Of a stretch of DNA of 64,000 nt, positions 1 through 9,736 are shown piece after piece. The translations under genes were made by a program, and so were the position numbers. The stretch is from Symsagittifera roscoffensis (taxonomy: Eukaryota; Xenacoelomorpha; Acoela; Convolutidae): positions 11,068,386 to 11,132,385 of the forward strand of contig NC_087063.1 in the NCBI RefSeq assembly GCF_963678635.1, in the 5' to 3' direction. Below the pieces are notes generated by a model. That model saw nothing but the letters and a program-made list of their open reading frames with translations. It was not told the DNA's origin and searched no databases. Numbering within the stretch: position 1 is the first letter of the stretch; every line of letters begins with the position of its first letter.

Positions 1-557
1 TACATACATACATACATACATACATACATACATACATACATACATACATACATACATACATACATACATACATACATACATACATACATACATACATACA
101 TACATACATACATACATACATACATACATACATACATACATACATACATACATACATACATACATACATACATACATACATACATACATACATACATACA
201 TACATACATACATACATACATACATACATACATACATACATACATACATACATACATACATACATACATACATACATACATACATACATACATACATACA
301 TACATACATACATACATACATACATACATACATACATACATACATACATACATACATACATACATACATACATACATACATACATACATACATACATACA
401 TACATACATACATACATACATACATACATACATACATACATACATACATACATACATACATACATACATACATACATACATACATACATACATACATACA
501 TACATACATACATACATACATACATACATACATACATACATACATACATACATACAT
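1..557. repeat. (TACA)n microsatellite
   Basis: A perfect 4-bp tandem repeat of TACA, about 139 units, with no interruption that I can see. It ends abruptly at 557, where copy A of the Ty3-like element begins in the middle of its pol linker. The truncation of copy A therefore coincides with the microsatellite edge. The tract starts at base 1, so its true length is unknown. Confidence 0.99.
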
Positions 558-1159
558 TCAAAGGTAACAGTTTTTTTTTGTGAGTCGTTCCCCTGTTCTT
601 TCCGTTTGTATGAAGTACTGGTTAAAACCTCGTGGGTTATTGGGGATACTAGTTGCTGAACTATTGTCCTACAGTCCCTCTGGTTTTCTTTGTCTTGTCG
701 TATTGACCGCATGATCTTCACCTTCTCACTGATTGTCAGTGATGCCATAACTGCCAGCCACTCGGGGTCATCTCTGGTCACTTCTCTCTCTAACAATCCA
801 CCCAGCATCCGCATCACTTGCGGTGTGCCCTGCACCGTTTTATCCAATAATGAGAAGCTGTTTATGTTCATGCGAGAGAGTTCCTGCTGAACCAGGTTTG
901 AGCGCAGCAACAGATGCAAGGGCACCGGGTCATTCTTGGATATAATCTTTATCTCGGCTGCTTTCTCTACAGGTAACTCAGGATGTTCTGGAATGGGATG
1001 TCTATACTTGTCCAACCATCTCGTCAATGGAAGCGCTTCATAAGTTTCTTTGTCCAGAAACGAGAATTCTTCCTTGATTTCTGCCTGATTGGCTTGCTTC
1101 TGTTCCAATCTTTCATAGAACTCGGTTTTCTTGCTAAGGCTGTCAACATTCTGTCTTTG
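558..1159 (-). pseudogene. RNase H-integrase linker of pol, copy A, truncated
   Basis: On the minus strand this continues pol after RNase H. Residues such as TEFYERLEQ, FLDKETYEALPLTRWLD and NPVPLHLLLRSN-like segments match copy B at 17640-18170. It has no start codon of its own. Homology runs to about 570 and is then lost in a T-rich stretch against the (TACA)n tract. The integrase that should follow is absent. Confidence 0.8.
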
Positions 1160-2518
1160 TCACGCATCCTGTGCTCGATTATCATCTAATCTTACTATCC
1201 ATCTACCAATATAACTCTGATCCATCGAGTATGTATTCACCCAGGATAACGCTCTGTTGTCCACGCGTAATTTAAAGGGAGCGCTCCCCAAGTATGCGCG
1301 GTACTTTTCCACGAATGTGACTACTGCTAACATTTCTGCTTTCGGTGCACCATACTTCATCTCGATGTCACTCAACACCTTGCTGCCATATGCAATGGGA
1401 CTGAGAACCGTTCGTTCTTCCATTCCATTCCTGCTCCTGATGCAGTATTCCTGAGATGGCTACAACTGATGCGTCTGTGTCAAGAACATACATGGCCCTT
1501 TTCTGTAGGCATGCCTAACACCGGCGCTTCCCACAGTTCCCGCTTTATGTTCTCGAAGGCAGTTTGAGCTTCCTCGTTCCATTCGAACATCTTTCCTTTG
1601 TTGCGCATCAGCTTCTGTATGGGATACACCTTGTCCGCATATCCTTTTATGAACTCACGGTAATAATTGGCAAACCCTAGGTAGCTCATGAGCTGTGTGT
1701 CCGTTCTGGGAGCCTTCCATGTCAGCACGGCCTCTTTTGCTTCCGGGTCTGGCCTCACGCCATGCCTGTCCACCATCCTTCCTAGATACTTGATTGAATC
1801 CCTGAGGATTTCACATTTCGATGGTTTGCATTTCAAGCCTGCTCTTTTCATGCAACCAAAGATCTCATCGAGCCGGTCGATGTGGTCTTCTAGGGTTGGT
1901 GTTGCTATGACCACGTCATCCACGTAACACATCACAAGATTCCTATACTTCTTTGTCACTTTGGTCAAAGCCTGAGCCTTCAATCTTTGAAAAGTGGCCG
2001 TGGCGTTGCACAAGCCGAAGAGCATCCTCTTCCACTGGTACAGCCCCAATTCACATGCGAATCCGGTCTTTTCTCTGTCTTTCTTCCGCAGAGGGACCTC
2101 CCAGAAGGCAGAACACAAATCCAGTAGGATGAAGAACTTGGCATCACCAAGTTTAGAGAGGCTCTCGTCTGTCCGCGGTATCGGGTACGCATCCTTTTTT
2201 GTCACCGCGTTCAAGTAGCGCAAGTCGCAACAAAACCTAAGCTGCCCCCTCTCTTTTTCGCCCTTACTACCCCGCAAGCCCATGGTGATTTCGAGGGTTC
2301 TACCATGTCGTATTCGAACAACATTTCTATTTCCGCTCGGCATGCTTCCAATTTATGTGGCGTCATGCGTCTTGCGCCTTCCCTATGGAGAACGACGCCT
2401 TCCTCAAGTTCGATTTCGTGTTCGACGAAGTTACAGCAACCGATATCCGCCTTATGCCTTGAAAATACATCCGCGTTCCGATTTAAAACCGCCCGCAATG
2501 ATTCAAAATCTCCCTCGC
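1160..2518 (-). pseudogene. Reverse transcriptase and RNase H, copy A (frameshifted)
   Basis: Pieces at 2498-2211, 2343-1480 and 1423-1160 give a full Ty3-type RT-RNase H in three frames. RT motifs are visible in order: LRYLNAVTKKDAYPIPR, the palm Asp in LLDLCSAFW (normally G at the C), LFGLCNATATFQR, and the catalytic MCYVDDVVIAT. The RNase H part keeps YGAPKAEML and RVDNRAL, but its first catalytic segment falls at a break near 1480-1430. Frameshifts near 2230 and 1480 inactivate it. Confidence 0.88.
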
Positions 2519-3460
2519 CTAATTTCCCTTTAAGTGTTCTATTTCTGGCAAAAAGTTCATTTGACGAAGCGCGTTCCGGAAAATCGAGCAGCTCGACAAA
2601 CCGTCGTCCGTTTCGGATTTCATTGAAAACTGTTTATGAATAGATTTTAATTCGTTAATTCTTTTCAAAAATTTATTTTCAATGGCATGATAAGGACAGT
2701 CTTTCACACTAATATTCTTCAAGTTTTGTGTCTCTTCATAGTCGGTCCTCATCGGCAAAGCGTAACCAAGTTTCCTCCCACGCTGGATTGAAACCGTGGT
2801 GTACAGTGTGCTCAATAACACACTGACACACAGTCCGTTTCGAGTTACCGAGAAGCTCCGGCATGAAATCACTGAACTTTGACTCTTTGAATTCGGTACC
2901 AAACAAACCTGTTTACTATCACTTAACGAACTCAATTTCCTCATTCTAAAAATTGCTACCACAGCCTGTCCCGGCTGTAGTTTTACCGTTCTATCTAAAA
3001 AGATTGGTACCTTGTTTCCATCTGTTATTATTCTATAAATTGGTTTCTTAACGTACTTCCGGTCCGGGTTTCTAATCCCTATTAGACCGTTGTTGAATTC
3101 AATCATCACGTCGAAATTCCTGACAAAATCTCTGCCCAAGATGAATTGGTCGGAGTCATCCATATTCTCTACTACCAGGAAGCGCATCCAAAGATCCCGT
3201 CCTCTCTTGTAGAGGACCGCTATTGGTGTTCTTTCGGCTACGTAAATCGCTGCTCGATTGGCTGCGAACAGTCGGATATTCGTCGGAATTAGACCTTTCC
3301 TCGTGAAGCCCATCCTTTCCCAAGTTTTTGTCGGCATCACACTCACTACCGCTCCTGTGTCCAGAAGCCCTGTGACTCCGATTTTCTTTCCGTTGGTGTC
3401 GAGCAGATGTGCAGTCACATCTGCTTCGTATCCAATGTGAACCACGTCTTGTTCCATCAT
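2519..3460 (-). CDS. Aspartic protease and protease-RT connector, copy A
   Basis: About 313 residues. The retropepsin active site reads GLLDTGAVVSVMP near residue 30, and the second conserved segment FILGRDFVRNFD follows about 80 residues later, as in clan AA aspartic proteases. The rest is a connector of about 170 residues (GRSFSVTRNGLCV and IQRGRKLGYALPM are recognisable in copies B and C). The frame closes near 2519, just before the RT domain, by a frameshift; the other copies are also broken near here at different bases. In an active element it would cleave the gag-pol polyprotein. Confidence 0.85.
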   Translation of the reverse strand: MMEQDVVHIGYEADVTAHLLDTNGKKIGVTGLLDTGAVVSVMPTKTWERMGFTRKGLIPTNIRLFAANRAAIYVAERTPIAVLYKRGRDLWMRFLVVENMDDSDQFILGRDFVRNFDVMIEFNNGLIGIRNPDRKYVKKPIYRIITDGNKVPIFLDRTVKLQPGQAVVAIFRMRKLSSLSDSKQVCLVPNSKSQSSVISCRSFSVTRNGLCVSVLLSTLYTTVSIQRGRKLGYALPMRTDYEETQNLKNISVKDCPYHAIENKFLKRINELKSIHKQFSMKSETDDGLSSCSIFRNALRQMNFLPEIEHLKGN

Positions 3461-3471
3461 GGCGTCATGGC

Positions 3472-4064
3472 CTATCCTACGGACTTTAGGTTCTGCTCTA
3501 TTTTGTCACTGTCTGTTGTCAAATATGTCCTACTGTAGATACTGATTCCATCCACGTTCAGCATCACTTGATACGCTCCATAGACTTCCACGTAACGCCC
3601 GTGAAGTTTCTTTATTCGAGGGCCACCCGTAGTTAGTAACGCTCGCACAGCTCTTGACTCAGTGCGTAGTTCCACCTGTCTCAGATAATCGGCATATGTG
3701 TCCAAATGCATCAAAGTGAATTCTGATGGTTCACTCAGATTTCTGATTACCTGGCGTCCCGCTACCGAGATTTTCGATGGTATTTTGCTTCCCTGTGGCA
3801 CCAAACCGAACCTCTACCCGGAGATCACATTTAGTTTCATGCTCAAACTACTTGGTGTTTTCGTTTCTTCGACATCTGATGCCTCGAAGGCGTTCCGTTT
3901 TTCCTGTATTTTCTCTTTTTTCAATTCGAGCTTCAGTTTTGTTCGATCTTTTTTGTTACCAATTCCTGCTGGACTCTGTTTAGAGCATCCCTCGCGGCTG
4001 CCCTATAACCGATCTTGAAGTCGTCCGCCGCAGTCACCGGTGAACCGCGTCTTGCTATCCACGA
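3472..4064 (-). pseudogene. Gag-protease connector, copy A, zinc knuckles deleted
   Basis: Relative to copy B this stretch jumps from the end of the capsid-like region directly to the segment after the zinc knuckles, so roughly 570 bp containing both CCHC knuckles is missing. The following part (about 4040-3810) has several stop codons. From 3804 to 3472 a frame is open again and matches the pre-protease domain of copies B and C (EFTLMHLDTYADYLRQVE, then RALLTTGGPRIK). This pre-protease domain is conserved in all three copies and I do not recognise it as a named family. Confidence 0.7.
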
Positions 4065-5135
4065 TTATGAACTGCGTACCCTGACGAAGCTTTTCACTAA
4101 CATTGTTCGAAGTTCATCATTTCTCACACCATCGATGAATTTTGAGGCTACTGCCAAGTTCATATTTTTGTTTGACTCATCTGGTTGGCTACGCCTTCGC
4201 AGCATCTCCAAATCGTCTAGAAACTTGTCTATCGTCTCATCTTCACGTTGCCTCCGTTTCTCGAAGCGCATTGCTTGGTGTCCCTGAACCCCTGAGCCAA
4301 AATGATTTAACAAGATTTCAAAGATTTTCTCAGCAGTGTCCCGTTGGTATTGCTTTTTGACCATCACGCAGTTTAGGGCTCTCCCTTCCAAGTTATTGGT
4401 AAGCGCACTGCCTTCTTGACTTTCTGACAAGTGTTCTTCCTCAAAATGCAGTTTCATCACCTCTTTCCAGGTATCGATACAATCATCAGATTTGTCTTTA
4501 TAGCATCTTGGTTTCTTAAAGACTCTTCTGGACTTTTCTCTACGTTCATTGGTTCTAGATAACCTCGTAAGGAGTGTCTCCAAAGACCTGTTCAGATGTT
4601 CAAAGGCTGTGGCGATTGATGTAGCATCTCTTGAATGCCCCGCTTGGGTATCACTGCGCCCTGATAAGGGTTCTGTACTTGGAACTTCCCTTCTGTCCAA
4701 ATCGCTGGGAATGTTTCTTCCTTGGCTCGCATGGCTCCTCCCTGGGATCGCATGACTCCTGTTCCTGGAATCACCTCTCCCAGTCGCATGTGTGCCTTGC
4801 GTCGGTCGTTCGTTTGAGGTCTGTCTGTGGCTAAATGAACTTCCTCTGATGTTTGGGCCCCATGTTCTATTATCCCCTGTGGCATAGCCTGATTAACTGC
4901 CCCTTCCTCTAGTGGGTCCATATGCCCTTCTCCTGTTCTGTTGCTCATTGAAGTTCATCCTCGGCTCCCTGCCGGGTCCTCCCGAGTTCGGTTCCCAATC
5001 TTTTGATCCACTCCTGCTGCCTAGTAGCCCGTCCAACTTATCCATGATGGCCTGAGTTCGCCTCTCCATCATCGCATCTATCTTAGTGTCAAGAGTATCA
5101 AGAGTCTGCTCTTGTTGAATTCCCAACTTCTCCAT
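4065..5135 (-). pseudogene. Gag core (capsid-like), copy A
   Basis: Three overlapping frames together cover the gag body: 5135-4893 (starts MEKLGIQQEQ, coil-like, then an Arg/Gly-rich stretch), 4948-4592 and 4700-4065. The last contains the retrotransposon-gag signature region, with a conserved Trp in CIDTWKEV, then MRFEKRRQREDETIDKFLDDLE, a pattern seen in the C-terminal half of Ty3-type capsids. Copy B has most of this in one frame, so copy A carries at least two frameshifts. The homology to copy B stops near 4090, where an internal deletion starts. It would form the virus-like particle shell in a working element. Confidence 0.75.
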
Positions 5136-5171
5136 GCCTTAACCGTAACTCTCTTTGCTCCGCTTCTCTTG

Positions 5172-5870
5172 TCATTCGCGACAAGTTCTTCGCCAAGTGT
5201 TCTTCAAGCGTTTTTCGCTTCTACCAACTTCATGTCTTTTGCGGTTTATTTCTTCCCGCAGACTTTCTCTTTCGACGTGGACTGCTCTTTCTAGTTCACT
5301 AATTCTTATGAAAATCTGTCCATTCTGTTCTCCTATGCTGCCCACTATGTTGGTCAAAGCTTCTTCAATTGATTTTCCGTTATCCACTAGTGGCGTCACA
5401 AGTGGCGGTGTCTCTCTGTTGAACCCAGGTAGCTTGGTGCTGGTCGTGATTCGGGCTCTGATTCTCTGCCTCAACTTCTTATCATTATCCACCTCTGGAT
5501 CCACCGGTGGGTTGCTTAGCCCTGTGTTTCTATTCTCCCCAGTCCGCATTTCCGAACTCGTCATACTCACAAAGTCTCCTGACTGGCCTGATGTGTTTGT
5601 GGTTTTGCTTATTGTCCTCACTACACCAAATTGGTCCATGGTGCCAGTCCCTGTGTCGGCGTATGCTTCATTCTCCTGAGTCGAACTATTGAGGCTGACT
5701 TGAGATCCAAAGTCAGCTTGCTCTTCATCGTCCACCTCTTCCTCCTGGGATTCACCTTCATCTCCTGTACCCACTCCCATGGTGAAAAGAAAGATATTTC
5801 CTAAAGTGTTCTTCACTCTTTCTGAAAACGATGAGGACGTTGCCTGTTTCTCCGTCACGCCTGCCATCAT
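5172..5870 (-). CDS. Gag leader ORF2, copy A: acidic protein with C-terminal coiled coil
   Basis: About 232 residues, starting at an ATGATG that overlaps the stop of ORF1. The N-terminal third has a very acidic run (GESQEEEVDDEEQADF). A low-complexity linker follows, and the last 80 residues have heptad-like Leu/Ile/Glu/Arg spacing typical of a coiled coil. It ends in a basic tail that looks like a frameshift product, because the alternative frame continues the coil towards the next ORF. No known domain is recognised. Coiled coils are common in gag multimerisation, so a gag-related role is plausible. Copy B keeps only the first 80 residues because an insertion replaces the rest. Confidence 0.6.
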   Translation of the reverse strand: MMAGVTEKQATSSSFSERVKNTLGNIFLFTMGVGTGDEGESQEEEVDDEEQADFGSQVSLNSSTQENEAYADTGTGTMDQFGVVRTISKTTNTSGQSGDFVSMTSSEMRTGENRNTGLSNPPVDPEVDNDKKLRQRIRARITTSTKLPGFNRETPPLVTPLVDNGKSIEEALTNIVGSIGEQNGQIFIRISELERAVHVERESLREEINRKRHEVGRSEKRLKNTWRRTCRE

Positions 5871-6270
5871 GGTGATCTTCTAGCTGCCACAATTTCAGTA
5901 GAGATGTCGGACAGTTCCGACATCTCTTCTCGGTCCAATGTCCCGGTGGAATTGGCAAAATCTTGGCCTTGCTCTACCGGAGTAGATTCACTCGCCAGCC
6001 TTCTGTTTCCCCTCCCCTCCGGTCCATGTACTTCGTGGTTGTCATCCCTGGCTTGGTCCAGATGTACCTCCACTTCTAGCATTGCTTTTGGCTCTTCTGA
6101 GGACTTTTGAATCCTGGTCTTAACCATTCTGCCTGAAACTGTCTCACTTTGTCGGTCCGGGTTCGTGTGATCCTTTCCACAAAAGGGTCGTTCATTGCTT
6201 TTCTCTGTTTCTCCGGTATAAATTTCCTGGAGCTATCACTTAGTTTAGGTATCCTTGACTTGTCTAGACT
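5867..6270 (-). pseudogene. Gag leader ORF1, copy A (frameshifted)
   Basis: This is the first reading frame of the element, about 135 residues, hydrophilic and highly charged. It starts with a basic segment (SLDKSRIPKL) and ends in an acidic/Ser-rich part (SELSDISTEIV). Copy A carries a small deletion near 6120, so the two halves lie in different frames (about 6270-6076 and 6127-5867); copy B has both in one frame. I do not recognise a domain. The stop codon overlaps the ATGATG start of the next ORF, as in the two other copies of this region. It is probably a gag or pre-gag product; its role is not known. Confidence 0.6.
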
Positions 6271-6482
6271 CTTTTTGTAGTGAGGGGAAGGACCACATAC
6301 CCTTCCTAGTTGATACAAACAGCATAATAGCATCGGAGAACGTATCCGGAGGGGTATATGGTGAAAATCAAGGAAGTCTCCGAATAGCTGTTTTTACAAA
6401 ACCGGAGGGGTCCCAATCCGGAGGGATCCAACTTTTTCCTAATTCGGAGGGGTCCCAATCCGGAGGGGTCTTGTTTTCACAA
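6271..6482 (+). repeat. R1 repeat fragment with CCGGAGGGGTC motifs
   Basis: Matches the R1 repeat of 10170-10390 (shared ACATACCCTTCCTAGTTGA and the following approx. 100 bp) and carries several CCGGAGGGGTC-type motifs, as AACCGGAGGGGTCCC, ATTCGGAGGGGTCCC and AATCCGGAGGGGTCTTG. It lies between the 5' edge of copy A (near 6270) and the fold-back (6483). A frame is open across it, but the translation only reflects the repeat (Pro-Glu-Gly-Ser units), so I do not call a gene. Confidence 0.8.
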
Positions 6483-8316
6483 AAACTACCCTTCCGCCCC
6501 GGCGGTTAGGGCCTTTTTAAGGGCGTTATTATGAGCTTCCGCTCGGCGCGGAGTGCTCGTTAACAGTTCTGCCGGAAAAAAATAACACCAGCAGCGCGAT
6601 AAAAACATCTATGTAACATTCGCCCGGGCATATCGACATATCGACGGAAAATAAAGCTAAGCTATGAACGACTGGCCAGCGTCTAAACAAAGCTTTACAT
6701 GCTTTTCACCGTCACTACCAAAGCCAGTTCTTTTGGTGGTGTTCCTAACATCGAGTCGACAAAATGGTTACTGTTCTCCGGCTTCGACCAGAACGCTCAT
6801 ATTAACTTAATTACATGCAAGAAAAGAGCTCATGGCTGGGTCTCAGTATCCCCAGACCACGAGGTCACTCCTAAAAACAGGGCTACTACTATTTTTTATA
6901 ATACGATTGTTTTTATTCAGTAGATAAAAATCATCATTTCCAACGAAGATGGATCAATCCTTTCCCTCATTTCCTAGCTTCTCATCATCAGAAAATGAAT
7001 CTAGATGTTAATCAAATTCAATTCAGGACATGACTAGGAAGCTAAAAGTTCGTATAGAATAGTTTGAGTTCAGTCTCAAAACCCCTCCGGAATCTTGAAT
7101 CAGGGCAAAAAACGTCCCTTTTTCCTTTCCGGAAGGCTGGACACACTGTCCCAACACCCTTCACCGTTTGCGTGAATGGCTCTGTAATGATTGTAGCGAC
7201 ACAATCGTTACAACTCTGATCAGTCTCTGTTTATTCTCTGTTGTCTGTCTTTTTATTTCTCGTCGTTATTTCTATCGCATCTTTTGTTGTTGTGTTTTCT
7301 CTCTGGTTGTGACATTCGACCAGAATGGACAAAAATACTGATTCGGCGCTTTCGAATAGTTAGCAGCTAACCTTCCGAATTGACAGTTTTGAGAGATTAG
7401 TGACGTTATTGGGACGATTAGTCAAACGGTGAAGGTCAAGATAATCTGGTATTTTGAAATCTTAAAAATTCGAACTGAGATGTCGCACTTCTGAGAAACA
7501 ACAGTAGTTGCAACGAAGATAACTACGAAAAAATCGAAGATCAGAATCAAAGATAAAGCAGAGTTAGCAGAGACCGCTCCGAGTTGCAACGATTGTGTCG
7601 CTACAATCGTTGCAAGGCCGTTCACAACAACGGTGAAGGGTAGAAAAACAGCCTTCCGGAAGAAAGATAAGGGCGTTGTTTCCCCGGATTCAGGAATCCG
7701 GAGGGGTCTCGGGATTTGAACTGAAACTGTTTTATGTGAACTTTTAGCTTCCTGGTTATGTCTTGAATTGAATTTATTTAATATCTGAATTCATTTTACC
7801 AAGATGAGAAGCTAGGAGTTGGGGGAAAGGGTTGATCCATCTTCGATGGAGATGATGATTTTTATCTACTGAACAAAAACAATAGTAATATAATAAATAG
7901 TAGTAGCCCTGTTTTAAGGAGTGATCTCGTGGTCTGGGGATACTGAGACCCAGCCATGAGCTCACTATTTTGTATGTAATTAAATTAATTTGAGCGTTCT
8001 GGTCCTAGCCGGAGAACAGTAACGTTTTTGTCGACCCTATGTTAGAAATACCACCAAAAGAACTGGCTTTGGTAGTGACGTTGAAAAGCATGTAGAGCTC
8101 TGTTTAGACGTTTGCCAGTCGTCCTAGAACCTAGCTTTATTTTCCGTCGATATGTACTTCCGGGCGAATGTTACATAGATGTTTTTATGGCGCTCCTGGG
8201 TGTTATTCTTTTTTAACATCATGACCGGCAGAACCGTTAACGAACACTCCGCGCCGAGCGGATGCTCATAATAACGCCCTTAATAGGCCCTAATCGCCGG
8301 GTTGGAAGGGTAGTTT
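6483..8316. mobile_element. 1.8 kb fold-back element with about 820 bp inverted arms
   Basis: The left arm (6483-7307) and right arm (about 7496-8316) are imperfect reverse complements of each other along their whole length. The outer ends read AAACTACCCTTCC and GGAAGGGTAGTTT. The right arm matches the PLE at 33140-33420 joined directly to 35580-35960, that is, the PLE outer shell without its ORF. The centre (7308-7495) matches the first 180 bp of the PLE inverted repeat. There is no coding potential. It may be a non-autonomous fold-back derived from PLE termini, or the product of an inverted PLE insertion followed by ORF loss. Confidence 0.85.
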
Positions 8317-9288
8317 GGAACGCGGAAGCCTTCCGGATTACCGTGAATAGCTTTCTAACATAGTTAAGACCAAAAATTCACGTTCCAGGGAGGGTGGGGG
8401 GATTGGCCGTAAATAAAAAATAACCGAAAAAACCAAAAAATAGTAAAAAAGTATAAAATCAGTAGAAATCATCCCCCCAAACAAGATGTGATCCGACCCT
8501 CCCGTTTGTTGTTGATAGTTATATTGTTGTTACAGGCATTTATATCAATCAGGATTGTTACGATCATTTTTATGGCCCGTTCGTGGGGCTTTTACTGTAG
8601 AGTTATTTGAGTATTTAAGCACGTTAATGCTAATTTGCGCTCAATCCGGAAGGGTCTGCTGATTTGCGCTCAGTCCGGAAGGGTCTTGGGAGAAGACTGA
8701 CCCGGCAAGCAGTACAAGGAGCAACAAGAAGGGGCTCAACGACAACAACAATCGACTGTTGGGTATCGTTAACAAGTTTTGTATCCCTTTTGGTACAAAA
8801 AGTAAGATATAAATCTGTGGGGGGCTCGACAGTGCTGCACTGTAGTGACCGTTCACCGAACTGCGAAAATCCGAGTTAAGCACCTTAATTCGGATATTGA
8901 ACAAACCCAGAGGGTTTTAGTATTACTAGTATTAACACTTATATACTCTATATTAATACTCTTATATCGTTTTTCAGTGAAAAACAGTAAGCGGACCGGT
9001 TTTTAGGGTCAAAATTGCGATATTTTGACCCCCCTTACAAATCGCGATTTTTGAGATATCGATATTTTTTGAAACGGAAAAAAAGCGCTAAATTAGTGAC
9101 TTACATTGTAACTGTGCTAGTATAAAAGGTATAACCGGTTGAGTTTAGTTCAGAAGTGGTTGGAACTATTTTGGTACCAAAAACTGATTTTTCGTGATTT
9201 TTGAAAAAACGAAACGCTATAAAATAAGAAAATTATATGAAATTTTTCAGTAAGACAGTAAAAATTGTTGTTCGGACAACGTCCACTA
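8317..9288. other. Non-coding region with a 28-29 bp direct repeat pair
   Basis: AT-rich intergenic DNA without a credible gene. At 8632-8690 a unit beginning TTTGCGCTCA and carrying a TCCGGAAGGGTCT core occurs twice in tandem. This core resembles the CCGGAGGGGTC motif of the R1 arrays and the PLE shell. The remainder (8690-9288) shows homopolymer-rich sequence only. Short open frames here (for example 8664-8879) have no recognisable product. Confidence 0.6.
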
Positions 9289-9736
9289 GTGAATCGACAG
9301 GAAAAACATGGATCGGAGGGGAGACGAAACAGAAGGCTGGCTAGTGAATCTACTCCGGTAGAACAAGGCCAAAATTTTGCCACTTCCACCGGGACACCGG
9401 ACCGAGAGGAGATGTCGGATTTGTCCGACATCTCTACTGAAATTGTGGCAACTAGAAGATCTCCCACAGACAACACATGATGGCAGGCGTGACGGAGAAA
9501 CAGGCGACGTCCTCATTGTTTTCAGAAAGAGTGAAGAACACTTTAGGAAACATCTTTCCATTCACCATGGGAGTGGGTACAGGAGATGAAGGTGAATCCC
9601 AGGAGGAAGAGGTGGACGATGAAGAGCAAGCTGACTTTGGATCTCAAGTCAGCCTCAATAGTTCGAAACAGGAGAATGAAGCATACACCGACAGAGGGAC
9701 TGGTACCATGGACCAATTTGGTGTAGTGAGGACAGG
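9289..9736 (+). pseudogene. Duplicated gag leader fragment (ORF1 end and ORF2 start)
   Basis: Nearly identical to 11950-12387 of copy B: it holds the last 60 residues of leader ORF1 and the first 80 residues of leader ORF2, with the same overlapping stop/start (ATGATG at 9477). It lacks the 5' part of ORF1 and is followed by the same inserted element at the same gag position as copy B. It is thus part of a duplicated block, not an independent gene. Frames 9265-9480 and 9477-9785 run through it. Confidence 0.85.

Larger units (their letters stand above)
558..6270 (-). mobile_element. Ty3/gypsy-like retrotransposon copy A, truncated
   Basis: Read on the minus strand from about 6270 down to 558, this holds in order a gag leader ORF, a second leader ORF, gag core, protease, reverse transcriptase, RNase H and the start of the RNase H-integrase linker. 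The order and the motifs (LDTG protease, YVDD polymerase) identify a Ty3/gypsy element. It is very close in sequence to copy B. At its 5' side, homology to copy B stops near 6270, where a motif-array repeat takes over. At its 3' side it stops at the microsatellite, so integrase and the accessory genes are missing. Frameshifts and an internal deletion make it non-functional. Confidence 0.93.

Noticed and set aside
6930-6995. Possible hammerhead ribozyme on the minus strand of the fold-back (CTGATGA and GAAA in the right order)
   Set aside because: PLEs can carry hammerheads, but stem II and stem I do not pair convincingly and the core is not conserved in the matching parts of the right arm, PLE-1 or PLE-2.
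8664-8879. Short frames in 8317-9288 as host genes
   Set aside because: No recognisable domain, AT-rich homopolymer context and no conservation elsewhere in the window.
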